This document shows positions 22,260 through 34,353 of a stretch of DNA of 64,000 nucleotides, one piece after another. The DNA comes from Dipteris shenzhenensis (taxonomy: Eukaryota > Polypodiophyta > Polypodiopsida > Gleicheniales): NCBI GenBank assembly GCA_047967505.1, contig CM106541.1; one strand, 5' to 3'. How positions within the stretch are numbered: position 1 is the stretch's first letter; each line of letters begins with the position of its first letter. Both the position numbers and the translations under genes were made by a program. Under the pieces are notes generated by a model, which saw only the letters and a list, made by a program, of their open reading frames with translations, was not told where the DNA came from and did no database searches.

Positions 22260-25200
22260 CTCACCAAAGAGATTAATAAGTGCAATAAAATCAAAGCATA
22301 ATGTAGGTAAAGTGTTATTCTTCAAAAAGTTAAGGATATTTTTGGTGATCAAGTCAGAATTGAATCCACTTTTAGCAAAAAAGCAAAATAAGTCCAACCA
22401 AATCTATAAAAGCCCATGAAAAATGTGAAGCATTGTAAATTAAGGGTAGTACTTGTGACACACAAACTTTATATCCATAGTTTCTGGGTCTATTACTTGC
22501 AGTATGGATGAAAGAGACATTAGGAAAAGGCAATTTATATTTTTCCAAAAGGTACGAGTCTTATAGTTAGCAATAATTGGTCACATAAGTGTAATGTAAG
22601 AATTGAGATAAGTGGTAAAAAAAGTTTCATAAGTGGGGTTAATAGCAATGATATCCAATGGGTAAATACTCATTGGGTCTGCTTGGTCAATAGATCTATT
22701 ATGGGAAAGACAATTTACCACAAAGTCATTATTAATAAAAATTAAATCATTCATGAATCAAGATGAAAGATAAAATGATTTAAGCTTCTCAATTCTCTAA
22801 GTTTGGACAATTTAAGAATAAATTGTAGCTCAAACCAAGCTAGATATAAGTTGCACCAAAGTGGTGAGCAAGAATACCCCATGAGGGTGCCTTTAGATTG
22901 TAGAAAGATGTTATCACCAATGTCTAAAATAACGAGGTTAAGATTAATAAAATATCAAAAATTGATACTACACTCATTAGTTTTCTTAGTAAGCACAAAG
23001 TTTTTCCTAGACTTTTAAAACCCAAGATAGCTGGAGGTTTGTAGGATTTCAATATAATTTTAGAGACTCGATAAGGCTATTATTTCTTTAGTGAGGGATG
23101 GCTTCATAACAAGACATAATGTCAAAAGTATACACAAAGAAGATATGTTTTGGTAAATAAATTAGGAATTCATATTGGTTGTGGATAATCCAATAAGCAT
23201 TGGTACGAATACAAGTAAAAACCCAAAATGTCTTAATGAAGTCTTTCAATATACTCATGGATTCCACAATCAAGAGTTGTAAGCAGCTTCTTGATAAGGT
23301 CAGTAATATTGGAGAACATGTAGTTATGGGAATTAGTAAGCCATCTAAAAGCATCTTTATGTACTTTATAAGTACCCCCATTAGATAGGCAAAAGCAAGT
23401 TTGAAGGGAGAGTAATTTCATAAGATAATGAATAAATTGCTACACATTCAGTTTTTTTTTTCTATTGCACAAGTCAAAGACAATTCAAGAGACATAAGTC
23501 TTTGTTTGATATCAAGTATTATTAAATTTTTGCACATGAAGGTCGGGGTTTGAGAGGATTTATCTAAACCATAAATATAGAGGTGGTGAGTAAGAAACTC
23601 CACTTTGTCCATGATATTTTGGTCAAAGAACCAAGGTTTTTGAATATACCTATGGTTAGGAAAGATGGATTTAAAGTTCTAAGGACAATTTCCTTAATAA
23701 AATTATCATGGTGGATAGAGGTATTGATGCACATCAAATTACAAAGTTTGGACTATGCCAAATATAATTCCTTGATAACTGGAAAACTCGCTGGAAAATG
23801 ACTCATCAAGATAGAGGGAATATCGTTAAGGCCCTCTTTCATAAAGTCTTGAAGAACAGGGTGTGTACACAACATGAGTGTGTTGATAAAACATGGGAGC
23901 CAAAGTCATCAAACTCTTGTATAAAAGGTTTAAATATTTTACAAGCATCACAAATGCAAGACAAGAATTCTGATGGAAAATTACAAAAGGTATCCAATGG
24001 TCTATAGAATGTTGTAGCAATATTTTTGTGATATTTCCAACCTAGGGGGGTGCACCACTAAGAAATCTGAGGTATCATGTGCGTTCAAGGGGTATTAAAA
24101 AAACCCATCAACTAAACTTTTCCCCCCAATAAAACCACCCCTCTTTACTTATAAACCAATGGATTTTTTTCTAAAGTTGAATTAAGAACCCCCTCATGTT
24201 ATTGTAAACCTGTAAAATTTTTCCAAAAGTGGAATTAAAATACCCCTCCTTTTGAATGCATGTGGCACACTAAAATTTTGGGAGGTGAACCCCCTGAGTT
24301 TACAATTAAAGATGATATTAAACATGTAAAAGGTTTCTTAATCTCAAATGTATCAAAAACTTCCACAAAGATCTTTTATGGTGAAATAAAATCAAACACC
24401 TTGTTGACAGACAAAAGATGAATAAACCTTTCAGCTTTTTTATTATTTTGATTAAGTATTGATAGAGCATTAGCTTTTTTGGTAATGAATCTTACTTGTT
24501 CGCCATAGTATTGAAATTTCATGTCTTTGAAGTCTTGCCAAAGTTCTCCAAGCCACGAAAAATTCGAGTTTTCTTGGTAGAGCACTTCATGGTAGATAGG
24601 TATTGACAATCTTTTTAGATCTTTTTTTGTTGACTATAAGAGGATTGCTTCAAGAGTATTCACCAATGGTGTGCTGTGGAGTCGAGGAAGAAAATGAGTA
24701 TTGGGGCAATAGAGAAGAAGATTACAAGGTGCTTCTAGCACGAAATCATGAAACCAGAGGTAAACTGTAAGAGTAGTTATGAATTTTGAAGGGAACTAGG
24801 CAACCCAACCAATGAAAGTGTACACCAAGGTAGGTCCAAAGGAGAAGAGGAAGAAGCTAGAAAGATTTAGGAAAACAAACCATAACAAGTGGTCAAGCCA
24901 AATGATGGAGGCTGAGCAAGAAGAATTAGGGTTAGATCTTTTGCATTGGTATTTGAGAAGGTGTATATGTATTCCAACAATTCTTCAAAAATTTCTTGGG
25001 CTCACAAACTTTGTCTTGATTAATAGGGCCTTTAGTTTTGGCAATCAAGGTGGTACTACAGCATTTAGATGAGTCAACATCAAAAAGATTAATTTGGGAA
25101 AGATCAAAGAAAAAATCATCAGGCAAAAGATGCTTGGATTGTAAAGCATGGGTTTTGCACTGGTCTACCACTTCAAAGAAGAGCTAAGGAGGTAATCGAT

Positions 25201-25740
25201 AAGGGGGCTCTATCGTTGATAAGATCAAAATCCCACAATTTATGCTCCAATCTAAGGGAATCTAGTTCAAGTTGGCAGGGAGGAAGGAGATGAGTAGCTC
25301 CGCAAAAAGCTTGAGATAACAAATTTTGAGGGACAAAGAGGCTATAAAAGGTTGAGAGCCTAAGGAGTCCATGGCTTATTTTTCATCATGATCAAGGAGG
25401 TCAAAGTCTAAGAGAAGGTTGATAATTTTTGGAGAGTTTTTTATTTCAAGGGGGATTGCAGGGAGACCATTAAGAGCAAAGAGCTTATTCACTATCAAGG
25501 TAGAGAAGTAGAAGTTGAGATCGAGTGCATCTTGACAATCGATGAGGGGAAAAGAAACTAGAAATTTGCTAAAGGCTTCCAAGAAGTCAAGTTGATCTTT
25601 CTTGCACTGGACTAGTAGGGAGATCCAGTTGTTCATAGAGGCAATAGTGAAAGATGAAGGGGTATTTATCAAGGAATATTGTTTCTTGAAATCTAGGAAC
25701 TTTTAGTCAGGACCTTTGAAGTAGGAGAGGATACATTGAG
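22260..25740 (-). pseudogene. Unusual reverse transcriptase, most complete copy (copy 2)
   Basis: Read on the minus strand, N to C. The possible N-terminal part is 25376-25672 (MNNWISLLVQCKKDQLDFLE), then 24932-25171 and 24376-24609. The fingers motif TYKVHKDAFRWLTNSHN lies near 23332-23370, and motif A FDIMSCYEAIPH at 23091-23126. Motif B, KGTLMGYSCSPLWCNLYL, lies near 22840-22894 and is best preserved here. Motif C region MNDLIFINN ends near 22754 (expected YxDD; here MND), followed by SIYPLDIIAI near 22650. A C-terminal tail GFNSDLITKNILNFLKNN ends near 22300. Block B order and spacing are those of a complete RT core, but stops and shifts separate the pieces. I see no integrase, RNase H, AP endonuclease or GIY-YIG domain. 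Copies 1 and 3 share most lesions, so the gene was dead before duplication. Confidence 0.75.
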
Positions 25741-27146
25741 TACCCAAAGGACGAATAGGGATATTTGATGACGTTGCCCAACTTCACTAGAGAAGGAATC
25801 TAGTGGTTTTGCAAGGAAGATATGGATAATTACTAAAGCTTAAATCCCAATAATACTAAAGGAATAATTACGCATTACTAAAGATTTAGCCATTGCATAT
25901 AAATTAACTGTATGACACTAGCCCGACCAAAGGCTAATTGGGAGATTAGTGTATGTGTTTAGATTTAAAAATCTCATCAATAAATGCACCATACAATTGA
26001 TTCCATCAAATGGATAAATTGTTATACTTGAGACAATGACAAAGTTTATATAAGAATCCTATGTTGAGAGTTGCCACAGTTTGGAGAGTCATGAACAATT
26101 ATAAGAATTTATAATAATATTGCATTTGACAAAGGAACACAAGAATAGCACAAAATGTTGAATCCATGCGGACGTCCAGGTTCCAAGGTCAGGGTCCACT
26201 TACCTATCAGCATTCACAAAAAGCCATTTGTTAGAACGAAATTGGCAACATCTGGGAAGATAGGTAATGCTTGTGTTCCCCAACTTGTTATCACTTATAC
26301 CAATGAGACTTAGAACTACATAAAGATTCTGCATGTATACCAAAAGAGACACAAATGCCACAAGTAAGATATAATTTATTGTTTTTATATTTTCAAGGAA
26401 AATATGCTCTAGTCATAGTATTTTTTCCAAATTTTTCCATTCCCTTCATGCTTCCTCCATATTTTGGGAGATGATGGCCATTTTGGCAAGGTCTCCGATT
26501 GTCGATATTCTAGCAGTCTTGCGGAACTTACGTGAGTTCATCCCTAGAGTATCCTATCAAATTCAATTATCAACAAAATCAGGCGGGGTGGTCCAACATT
26601 ATTGGATAAAAGATTCTTAAAATAGGGGGTGAGTATGATAAAATACTTTTGATAAGAATATGGGAAAATGAACTTAAAAAAAGAAAAAAATATTTTTTTG
26701 TGTTTTCAATTTTATATATTGCATACTAAGTTAATGTAAATCTATAACCATACCTAAAAAAGGAAATACAAGTTTACATAAGAACACGTACTTCTATAAA
26801 TGTCCTAAAAGTATATACAAGTAAAAAAAGGGGGCAGTCTAACAAGACTAAAGTAAAGTTATAAGTTTTGGCAAGGACAGTGCACTAACGTAGAATTATA
26901 AATTTGTTATATCACATTGTAGGGGGTAATCCTCATACCATGTTGAGTGGGGTAGAGAAGCCAAAGATGGGGGTAAGGGAGGGGTAATATAAATGCAATG
27001 ATGTATAACAAAATTCTCCATAAAGAAGCAAGATAGGTTAAACCTTTACACACATTTCTTAATGCATAAATAAGCATGAATCATACAATATTACTCAACA
27101 TACAAGCTTTTATTTACCATCAATACCCCTAAGCAACTATGTATAT

Positions 27147-27212
<66 letters not shown>

Positions 27213-27230
27213 CCTATTCATTTTTTCGTT
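22742..27230. repeat. Duplicated block A/B, copy 2
   Basis: Direct copy of 1-3900. It is continuous with block D copy 1 on the left. On the right it breaks at the (AC)n and TCCTATTCATTTTTTC into repeat family P instead of the pyrimidine tract seen after 3880. From 25750 to 27140 no gene is recognised. Confidence 0.85.
27149..27210. repeat. (AC)31 microsatellite
   Basis: A perfect run of AC at the point where block B gives way to repeat family P. The same locus has (AC)11 at 3847. Confidence 0.95.
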
Positions 27231-27725
27231 CATGCTTATCCCAATGATGGATTCAAATTTGATATTTGAGAAGCCCCAACACTATTTCTTTGGCAAAATA
27301 GGGATGGGAGCTAATACAAAAAGCATCATAACTTGCAAACTCCACCTCAAAATGAGGTGTAAAAAACAAAAATGCTCTTGAATTTTCTTGCTCTATCTAA
27401 TGAGGGTCTAATGACAGATTCAAAATTAAAATTTGAGAGGCCCCAATCACTATTTTTTGGGCGAAATAGGGGGGATGGGGGGAGGGGAGGTCATGTAAAC
27501 GGTATCACAACTTGCAAACCATACATTTAAATGAGGAGGTACCTTAACACTCTTTGGATCACAAAACCTAGTATACAAAGTCCTATCCATAAAGCATTTT
27601 ATCAATGCTTTTATCAATAGATTTATCACCTCTGGTATATTTCTAGAGAGGTTCTTGACAAACATACCAATGGAACAGAGAATTTTCAACAATTTTGTCA
27701 AGTAGGATCCATTTTTTCCTTGTTT
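27230..27725. repeat. Repeat P, copy 1
   Basis: Also at 29305-29804 and 39965-40480. A minus-strand frame (27450-27839, 129 codons; MFVKNL, DRTLYTRFCDPKSVKVPPH) stays open in all three copies (29526-29780 and 40205-40537) despite substitutions. No known domain is recognised, and two of the three are truncated at the N-terminus. Confidence 0.7.
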
Positions 27726-27799
27726 TGTCATCATATATGCATTATCCAATAACCGAGTATTGCATTGAAGAGGAGGATGCACTAAATGAGGATGAAATA

Positions 27800-29057
27800 A
27801 TGGAGGACATGATAAACACCTACTTTGGTGCTCCTTCACCCTAGAATGAAAGAGAAAAAGATGTGGAAGTTAATAGGGAGGAAAGCATGAGTCTTAAGGA
27901 GCCAAAGAGCTTGCAACGTGAGCAAGCACCATGTAGTATGAAGGGGCTAGCAAATCTCATCTTGCAGCCATTCTTTTGATCTTCAATTTACAAGCAACCT
28001 ATGGTTGGTCAAAAATTAGCATTCTTTCCCTCTTTCGGTAAGAGTTTGCCTAGTTTTGATGTATTCTAAACTATAATTTCAAGCATGTACTTCCAATTTG
28101 CTGCTTTGAATTCATTGAATGTATCAATGTATCAATGATACTTTGTAGGGGCCTTGAAATAACCTTAACTAATTACTTCACAAATTATCATGCCCATTGA
28201 GTACGATTTCATGATTAGAAGACATATTTACGTGTTTTTACCCATGCATCATGCATGGGCATACAAAACATTACCTCGGTGGTCTTCCAAGCATGCAAAT
28301 GGGACTATATGGCCATGATACCTTGTAAAGGCCTTAGCCTCACCTAATTTCAAGGCCATGCAAAGTATCATGCCCATAGGTACCATTCTCATACTTAGAA
28401 GACATATTTTCATGTTTTTCCCATGCATGACCCATGGGCATACAATCCCATGCATTACCCATGGGCATACAAAAAAAGGCTTTGGTGGTCTTCTAAGCAT
28501 GATAATGGGACTAGGGATGATTTCTTAAGGTTAGTTTTGTCAAGAAGCAAAATTTTCATATTGGTGTCGAATGTTTGTATGCCCTAATAAAAAAAAATGT
28601 TTGAAACATTCGCCAGGATTTGAAACTTTTATGTGAAAAATTTCCCCCTCAATTTTCCCTAATTTCCCCCTCAAATTTTCCTATTTTCACTATTTCCCCT
28701 ATTTTTACCTACGCTCCCCCTATTCCCCCTTATTTCTTCTCAAAAACCTTTATACACTAATCCACCCTAAAACTCCTTAATTCTCCCTAACTAGTCCTAA
28801 ACGCCTGGTAATTAAACTCCCTAAAATTAATTCATTTTTTAACTAACCCTTAAAAGCTATCTGACTCCTAGCCCTCCATGACCCCGACTCCCAAACCCTT
28901 GCCTTCCTATCATCGATGTATGATATCCCTCCCCTATAAATTACCCCCTCCTCTCACCTAGCTATTTCTGCCTCACTCTCTGCGCTCCCCTACTACCTTT
29001 TCACTTAGCTCCTATTTGCTCTCCTGCTTCCCAAACAACCTCTACACACTTCTCTCC
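27800..29057. repeat. Repeat Q, left arm of a 1.25-kb inverted repeat
   Basis: The reverse complement follows at 29805-31045, with a ~750-base spacer. The arm includes the satellite-like units (28187-28540) and from 28645 a stretch homologous to the end of block B (C/T-rich, then 28680-29115, whose inverted copy is 52894-53320). High identity of the arms by eye. Confidence 0.8.
28187..28540. repeat. ~179-base satellite-like tandem units with palindrome
   Basis: ATCATGCCCAT..GGTAC starts units at 28187 and 28366. Each carries a palindromic core near CCCATGCATCATGCATGGG followed by GGCATACAAAA and GGTGGTCTTCTAAGCATG. It is inverted at 30310-30650 and in further copies at 39315-39780. Confidence 0.75.
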
Positions 29058-29304
29058 CAAACCCCTACCTTGGCCTTCCACGCTCCAATATACTTATTGC
29101 TCCTTGTGTTCTATAGTCTCCTTTGAGTCCAGTCTTCTTAGCCATCTCCATTGCTTGTACTTCCCCTCGTGGTCGGTGCGGCCATTCTAAGGTGCCCTGG
29201 CTATCCACACTTGTAGCACTGAGGTGAAAAATCGAAGAGGGAACCAACACAAAACCTTGCAAACCATACCTTGAGGAGGTGTTTAAAAAAAAAATGTTGC
29301 TTTG
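29058..29304. other. Spacer with start of repeat P flank
   Basis: Bases 29115-29225 (CTCCTTTGAGTCCAGTCTTCTTAGCC...) recur at 31046-31160 and at 61997. This is the breakpoint sequence used by two inversions (see findings). No gene. Confidence 0.6.
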
Positions 29305-29804
29305 TTCATACTTATCCCAATGATGGATTCAAATTTGATATTTGAGAAGCCCCAACACTATTTCTTTGGCAAAATAGGGATGGGAGCTAATACAAAAAGC
29401 ATCATAACTTGCAAACTACACCTGAGAATGAGAAGGTGTAAAAAACAAAAATGCTCTTGAATTTTCATGCTCTATCTAATGAGGGTCTAATGACAGATTC
29501 AAAATTAAAATTTGAGAGGCCCCAATCACTTTTTTTTGGGCAAAATAGGGGCGATGGGGGGGGGGGAGGTCATGTAAATGGTATCACAACTTGCAAACCG
29601 TACATTTAAATGAGGAGGTACCTTAACACTCTTTGGATCACAAAATCTAGTATACAAAGTCCTATCCATAAAGCATTTTATTGATGCCTTTATCAATAGA
29701 ATTATCACCTCTGGTATATTTCTATAGAGGTTCTTGACAAACATACCAATGGAACAGAGAATTTTCAACAATTTTGACAAGTAGGATCCATTTTTTCCAT
29801 GAGA
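29305..29804. repeat. Repeat P, copy 2
   Basis: Direct copy of 27230-27725, ending abruptly at TTTTTTCCATG where the inverted Q arm begins. It includes the conserved minus-strand frame 29526-29780 (84 codons). Confidence 0.75.
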
Positions 29805-31045
29805 AGTGTGTAGAGGTTGTTTGGGAAGCGGGAGAGCAAATAGGAGTTGAGTGAAAAGGTAGTAGGGGAGCGCAGAGAGTGAGGCAGAAATAGCTAGGTG
29901 AGAGGAGGGGGTAATTTATACGGGAGGGATATCATACGTCGATGATAGGAAGGCAAGGGGTTGGGAGTCAGGCTGATGGAGGGCTAGGAGTCAGGTAGCT
30001 TTTAAGGGTTAGTTAAAAAATGAATTAATTTTAGGGAGTTTAATTACAAGGGGTTTAGGACTAGTTAGGGAGAATTAAGGGGTTTTAGGGTGGATTAGTG
30101 TATAAAGGTTTTTGAGAAGAAATAAGGGGGAATAGGGGGAACGTAGGTAAAAATAGGGGAAATAGTGAAAATAGGGAAATTTGAGGGGGAAATTAGGGAA
30201 AATTGAGGGGGAAATCTTTCACATAAAAGTTTCAAGTCCTGGCGAATGTTTCAAACATTTTTTTTTATTAGGGCATACAAACTTTCGACACCAATATGAA
30301 AATTTTTCTTCTTGACGAAACTAACCTTAAGAAATCATCCCTAGTCCCATTATCATGCTTAGAAGACCACCAAAGCCTTTTTTTGTATGCCCATGGGTGA
30401 TGCATGGGATTGTATGCCCATGGGTGATGCATGGGAAAAACATGAAAATATGTCTTCTAAGCATGAGAATGGTACCTATGGGCATGATACTTTGCATGGC
30501 CCTGAAATTAGGTGAGGCTAAGGCCTTTGCAAGGTATCATGGCCATATAGCCCCATTTGCATGCTTGGAAGACCACCGAGGTAATGTTTTGTATGCCCAT
30601 GCATGATGCATGGGTAAAAACACGTAAATATGTCTTCTAACCATGAAATCATACTCAGTGGGCATGATAATTTGTGAAGTAATTAGTTTAGCTACAAAGT
30701 ATCATTGATACATTGATACATTCAATGAATTCAAAGCAGCAAATTGGAAGTACATGCTTGAAATTATAGTTTAGAATACATCAAAACTAGACAGAACTCT
30801 TATAGAAAGAGGGAAATAATGCTAATTTTTGACCATCCATAGGTTGCTTGTAAATTGAATATCAGAAGAATGGCTGCAAGATGAGATGTGCTAGCCCCTT
30901 CATACTACATGGTGCTTGCTCACGTTGCAAGCTCTTTGGCTCCTTAAGACTCATGCTTTCCTCCCTCTTAAGTTCCACATCTTTTTCTCTTTCATTCTAG
31001 GGTGAAGGAGCACCAAAGTAAGTGTTTATCATGTCCTGCATTATT
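29805..31045. repeat. Repeat Q, right (inverted) arm
   Basis: Reverse complement of 27800-29057. P copy 2 lies directly before it and the GAGTCCAGTCTTCTT sequence directly after it, so in this second copy the Q portion has been inverted in place. About 80 bases are lost at one end and about 60 at the other. Confidence 0.8.
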
Positions 31046-31159
31046 TGAGTCCAGTCTTCTTGGCCATCTCCATTTCTTGTACTTCCCCTCGTGGTTCGTG
31101 CAGCCATTCTAAGGTGCCCTGGTTGCCCTGGCTATCCACACTCGTAGCACTCGTGTGCT

Positions 31160-32079
31160 CTAAGCCTCTAAACTACCTGTAACCTCAGTAGTAGTCTGTA
31201 CTACAGCCGCCATAGCTTCAGCCCTCTTCTCCTCACTCTTCCTGCCCGTTTTCATTGGTGTTTCGACGGTGACAACTGCATGTACATGACCTACGAGCGC
31301 TGTGTGGGATCTCTCCATCACCTCAAGCCCTTGATGGACTCACAGGTCCCCTGCATGCTTTAATGCTCAGACTCTCTCTCTTTTTATATGCAAATTAAAA
31401 AAAAAAACTCCTTCCATCTTTCCAATTCACGTAATTTCCTTTAGCTATAATTTCCCCCTAGTTATTCAATTTCCTAATTTCCTGTAGCTATTTCATTTCC
31501 CCCTTTCTCTAATTCCCTTCTAATTACTCTCTTTTTCCCTAACACTTCCCTTTTTCTTTTCTCTATAACGCCCCCCCCCTTCCTTTTTTATAACCCCCCT
31601 TCTCCCCCCCCCCTATTAATAACCCCCTTTTTATATCTCTCCTTTTTAAATGCCTCTCTTTAAAATTTTAATTAAACCTTTGAATTTCTTCTCCCCCCTT
31701 GTTATGCCCCCCTTTTTTCCCCCTTCTTTTGCATTCCTTCATACTTATTTTTACCCCTTTAAATTCTTTCTAAAAACTTAGCACTTCTCTCCCTTTCCCT
31801 TCTTTTTCATTTTTTCCTAATTTTATGAAATTTTTAAAATAGTCATATTTCTTTTTAAACCCTCTTTATCAATGTTTTTTAAATGGTGTCTCCTAACTTT
31901 TTTTTCTCTCCCTACCTTCTATATGATCATAACTTTAATTTTGTCCATTAAGCTTAAATTCTCATCCACCCTTTTTTTTGCAATGCTTATGTCTATTTCT
32001 TCATTACACCTCCACTTCATTACCCCCATAATTCTCTTAACCTAATTCTACACACTCCATACAACTTTGCACTCATACT
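31160..32079. other. C/T-rich low-complexity stretch, no gene
   Basis: After a short flank (to about 31380) the sequence is dominated by CCCCCTT and TTTCCC words, with only simple composition and no coding signal. Confidence 0.6.
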
Positions 32080-32480
32080 TTTTTACAACTAGCTTTGTAA
32101 GTCAGTGGTTAAGGGTTTATTCTTATTGTGACTCCGATAACAAGGGAGGGGTGTTCATGACACCTGTCTTCCCAACTAAGGTTTAACTGGTTCTCACCAT
32201 GTTTTTCTTGTTGTTGGATGGTGGAAGGTATGCAGACTCCCCTGTTCAATAAAAGTGATGCTTGCGACGTCTTATCAAAGTGCAACATTTTGAACAAATT
32301 GTGCATTTTAAAAATTTTTTATGCCCACCTGTCATTGACCTTTTGATAACTTTAGCATTCAATACTTTTCATTAATGACAATTGCTCTTTCTTTTGAGCT
32401 ACATTGTTTTCATTTCACTGTGGAAAGGGGTCTTGTCAAGTTTATAAAACACACACACACACACACACACACACTTCTCT
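32080..32480. repeat. Direct repeat, left member
   Basis: GTGGTTAAG..TTTATT.TTATTGTGAC.CCGATAACAAGGGAGG...GACAC.TGTCTTCCCA..GGATGGTGG.AGGTATGCAGA is repeated, diverged, at 34075-34390. Both members are followed by an AC microsatellite (32448-32473 and 34361-34389). The distance is about 1.99 kb. They could be decayed terminal repeats of a small non-autonomous element. Confidence 0.55.
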
Positions 32481-32678
32481 CTCTCTCTCTCTCTCTTCGA
32501 AGACCCCTTCCCCACACTTTCTACCTGCCCACTAGTCTACACACTGATCATAATCTTCTTCACCAACATGCATTCTCATGCTCCAAACCAACCTCTACAT
32601 GCCTCCCAAAAACACACACTCCCTAAACTATCTACCAGCTATTTTCCCGACTCTACGCCTACGACCCAGCCTATATAA

Positions 32679-33110
32679 ATGGAGGCTCTACCTATACTAC
32701 TTCCATCTAAACCCCCTTGCTCAGGCATACTGCTACACGGGCCTTACTCCATTGTGCCTTGCCTCTTCACCCTGCTTGTTGTACTACTTCCATCTAAACC
32801 CCCTTGCTCGGGCGTATTGCTACACAAGCCTTACTCCATTGCACCTTGCCTCTTCGCCCTGCTCGTCGTACTACTTCCATCTAAACCCCCTTGTTCATCG
32901 TACTCTCTACCTCCTCTACACAATTTGAATGGAGCTCATGCTCCCTTTCTCTGTGTTGCCCGCTGTTGGTCGATGCCCATCATTGATGGCATGGTCTGTG
33001 CCGCTGCAACTCCTTACCTCCCTCGCATATCTGCTCGCGCCCTTCAGTACTGGCACAGTCTAGCAATCCTTGCGATGGTGTGCCCATGTACGTATTGCTT
33101 CTCTTGCTGA
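32679..33110 (+). other. Open frame with in-frame 87-base tandem repeat
   Basis: A 143-codon frame whose first part is a 29-residue repeat (LPSKPPCSGILLHGPYSI...), made by an 87-base tandem repeat starting at 32697, 32784 and 32871. The frame is kept at 62585-63013, where the only length change is 3 bases. Against a gene: CCTATATAAATGG, a TATA-like word, directly precedes the ATG, composition is Leu/Pro/Cys-rich, and no domain is recognised. Confidence 0.25.
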
Positions 33111-34074
33111 GCCTTTGGCCTCTACAGTTTGGTCCCTTTGTGATATGGTTCCCCTCCTATGTTAAGCCATTGGCATCTACGGTCTGCCCCCTCTGATGTT
33201 GTCTTCTCTAAACGGGATGCCTCACACTCACAAAATGCAAGGTACTCTTGCCTCGCACTTTGTGCACCCTATATCATTTTTGGGCATTGTTGTTGGTCGG
33301 TCTTCCCTCTTTAAAAATCTAAAATCTTCACTCCCCCATGCTATAAAACAAAAAACCCCCCATTGCTCTAGTCATTTAAATTTAGTACTACATACTTTAA
33401 AAAATACTTTGTCTCAATTAAGTTATTTTTTACTGTCTTTATGTCTTCATTACATTTATAGCATTAAGCTCATTAGATTCCCGACATTTTTTGCTTTTTT
33501 TCTCTCCCTTATAATTGCTAAAACGCACCGTATAATCTCTATCCTATATCTTGATATTTCCCCCCTATTCGATTCTAAAATCCCCCCTTCTAAGTATTAG
33601 TACCGAAATTCCCCCTATGAATATGTGTATTTTTTCCCCTCCTCTCAAGTAGTCTTAACTGACACAACCCCCCCCTCTCTCAATATTAATACCTAAGTTC
33701 CACCTCTCTAGTATTAATATCTGATAAATTTCTTCCCCCCTCTCTATATACACATCTCATACACATTTCTCCCCCTCCTCTCTATATAGATGTCATCCCC
33801 CTGTTGTCACTAAATATGTATTTCGGTTCTCCTTCCCTACCCCTTCTCTATTAATTTCCTTGTGGTTTCCCTTCGAAATTCCCTTGTCATAGACAAATAG
33901 GAGCATTATTGGAAGGATTTTACAAGATCCTTTCAAATTTTTTGTAAAATAAAAATCTAATTTTACCTTCTAATTGACCCCCTCCTGCCTCTGCTTTTTC
34001 CCCCCCCTGCTTTTTTACTATTCCACACTTACAAAACCCATTGTTTACACTTAATGTCCTACATCACATTAATT
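33111..34074. other. No gene recognised
   Basis: AT- and C-rich sequence with CCCCCTCTC words and short ATTAATA..CTAAGT repeats near 33595-33730 (TATTAATACC.AAGTTCC type). A weak 134-codon frame at 33196-33600 is not conserved beyond 33340, where the homology with 62403-63240 ends. Confidence 0.4.
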
Positions 34075-34353
34075 ACAGTCTATGGTTAAGCTTCTAATTT
34101 ATTGTGACCCCGATAACAAGGGAGGAGGGTTTATGACACTTGTCTTCCCAGTTTAAGTGAACTTGGTTCTTATCATGTTTTCTTGTTGGATGGTGGTAGG
34201 TATGCAGATTCTCCTCTTCCATAAGTATGATGCTTGTCAAGATTGCACCGGCGTTATAATTTTTGTTTACACTTTGTATGAACAACCATGCAATAAATAA
34301 TTTTTTATCCACCCTTATCTGAGCTTCGTGTGCCGTCTTGTTAAAAGGTTTTT

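Larger units (their letters stand above)
12489..24512. repeat. Large duplicated block D (with A), copy 1
   Basis: Collinear with 41828-52893 at high identity by eye, and starting again at 63720. The offset is 29,339 bases between copies 1 and 2 and 21,892 between copies 2 and 3. Copy-specific events include a 1-kb segment at 18060-19080 and small indels in the BPS1 gene. The same orientation and order mean this is a tandem segmental duplication, not independent transposition. Confidence 0.9.

Noticed and set aside
28249-28500. 83-codon frame with repeated CPWVMHG (also 30355-30606)
   Set aside because: It is translated from the palindromic satellite-like repeat; the repeated peptide reflects the DNA repeat, and it is the mirror of the inverted copy.
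28187-31000. CRISPR-like regular repeats
   Set aside because: Units are ~178 bases long without unique spacers, in a plant nuclear context.
32110-32260. tRNA-like or SINE promoter boxes in the direct repeat
   Set aside because: GTCAGTGGTTAAG resembles an A box only weakly, and no GGTTCGAATCC-type B box follows at the right distance.
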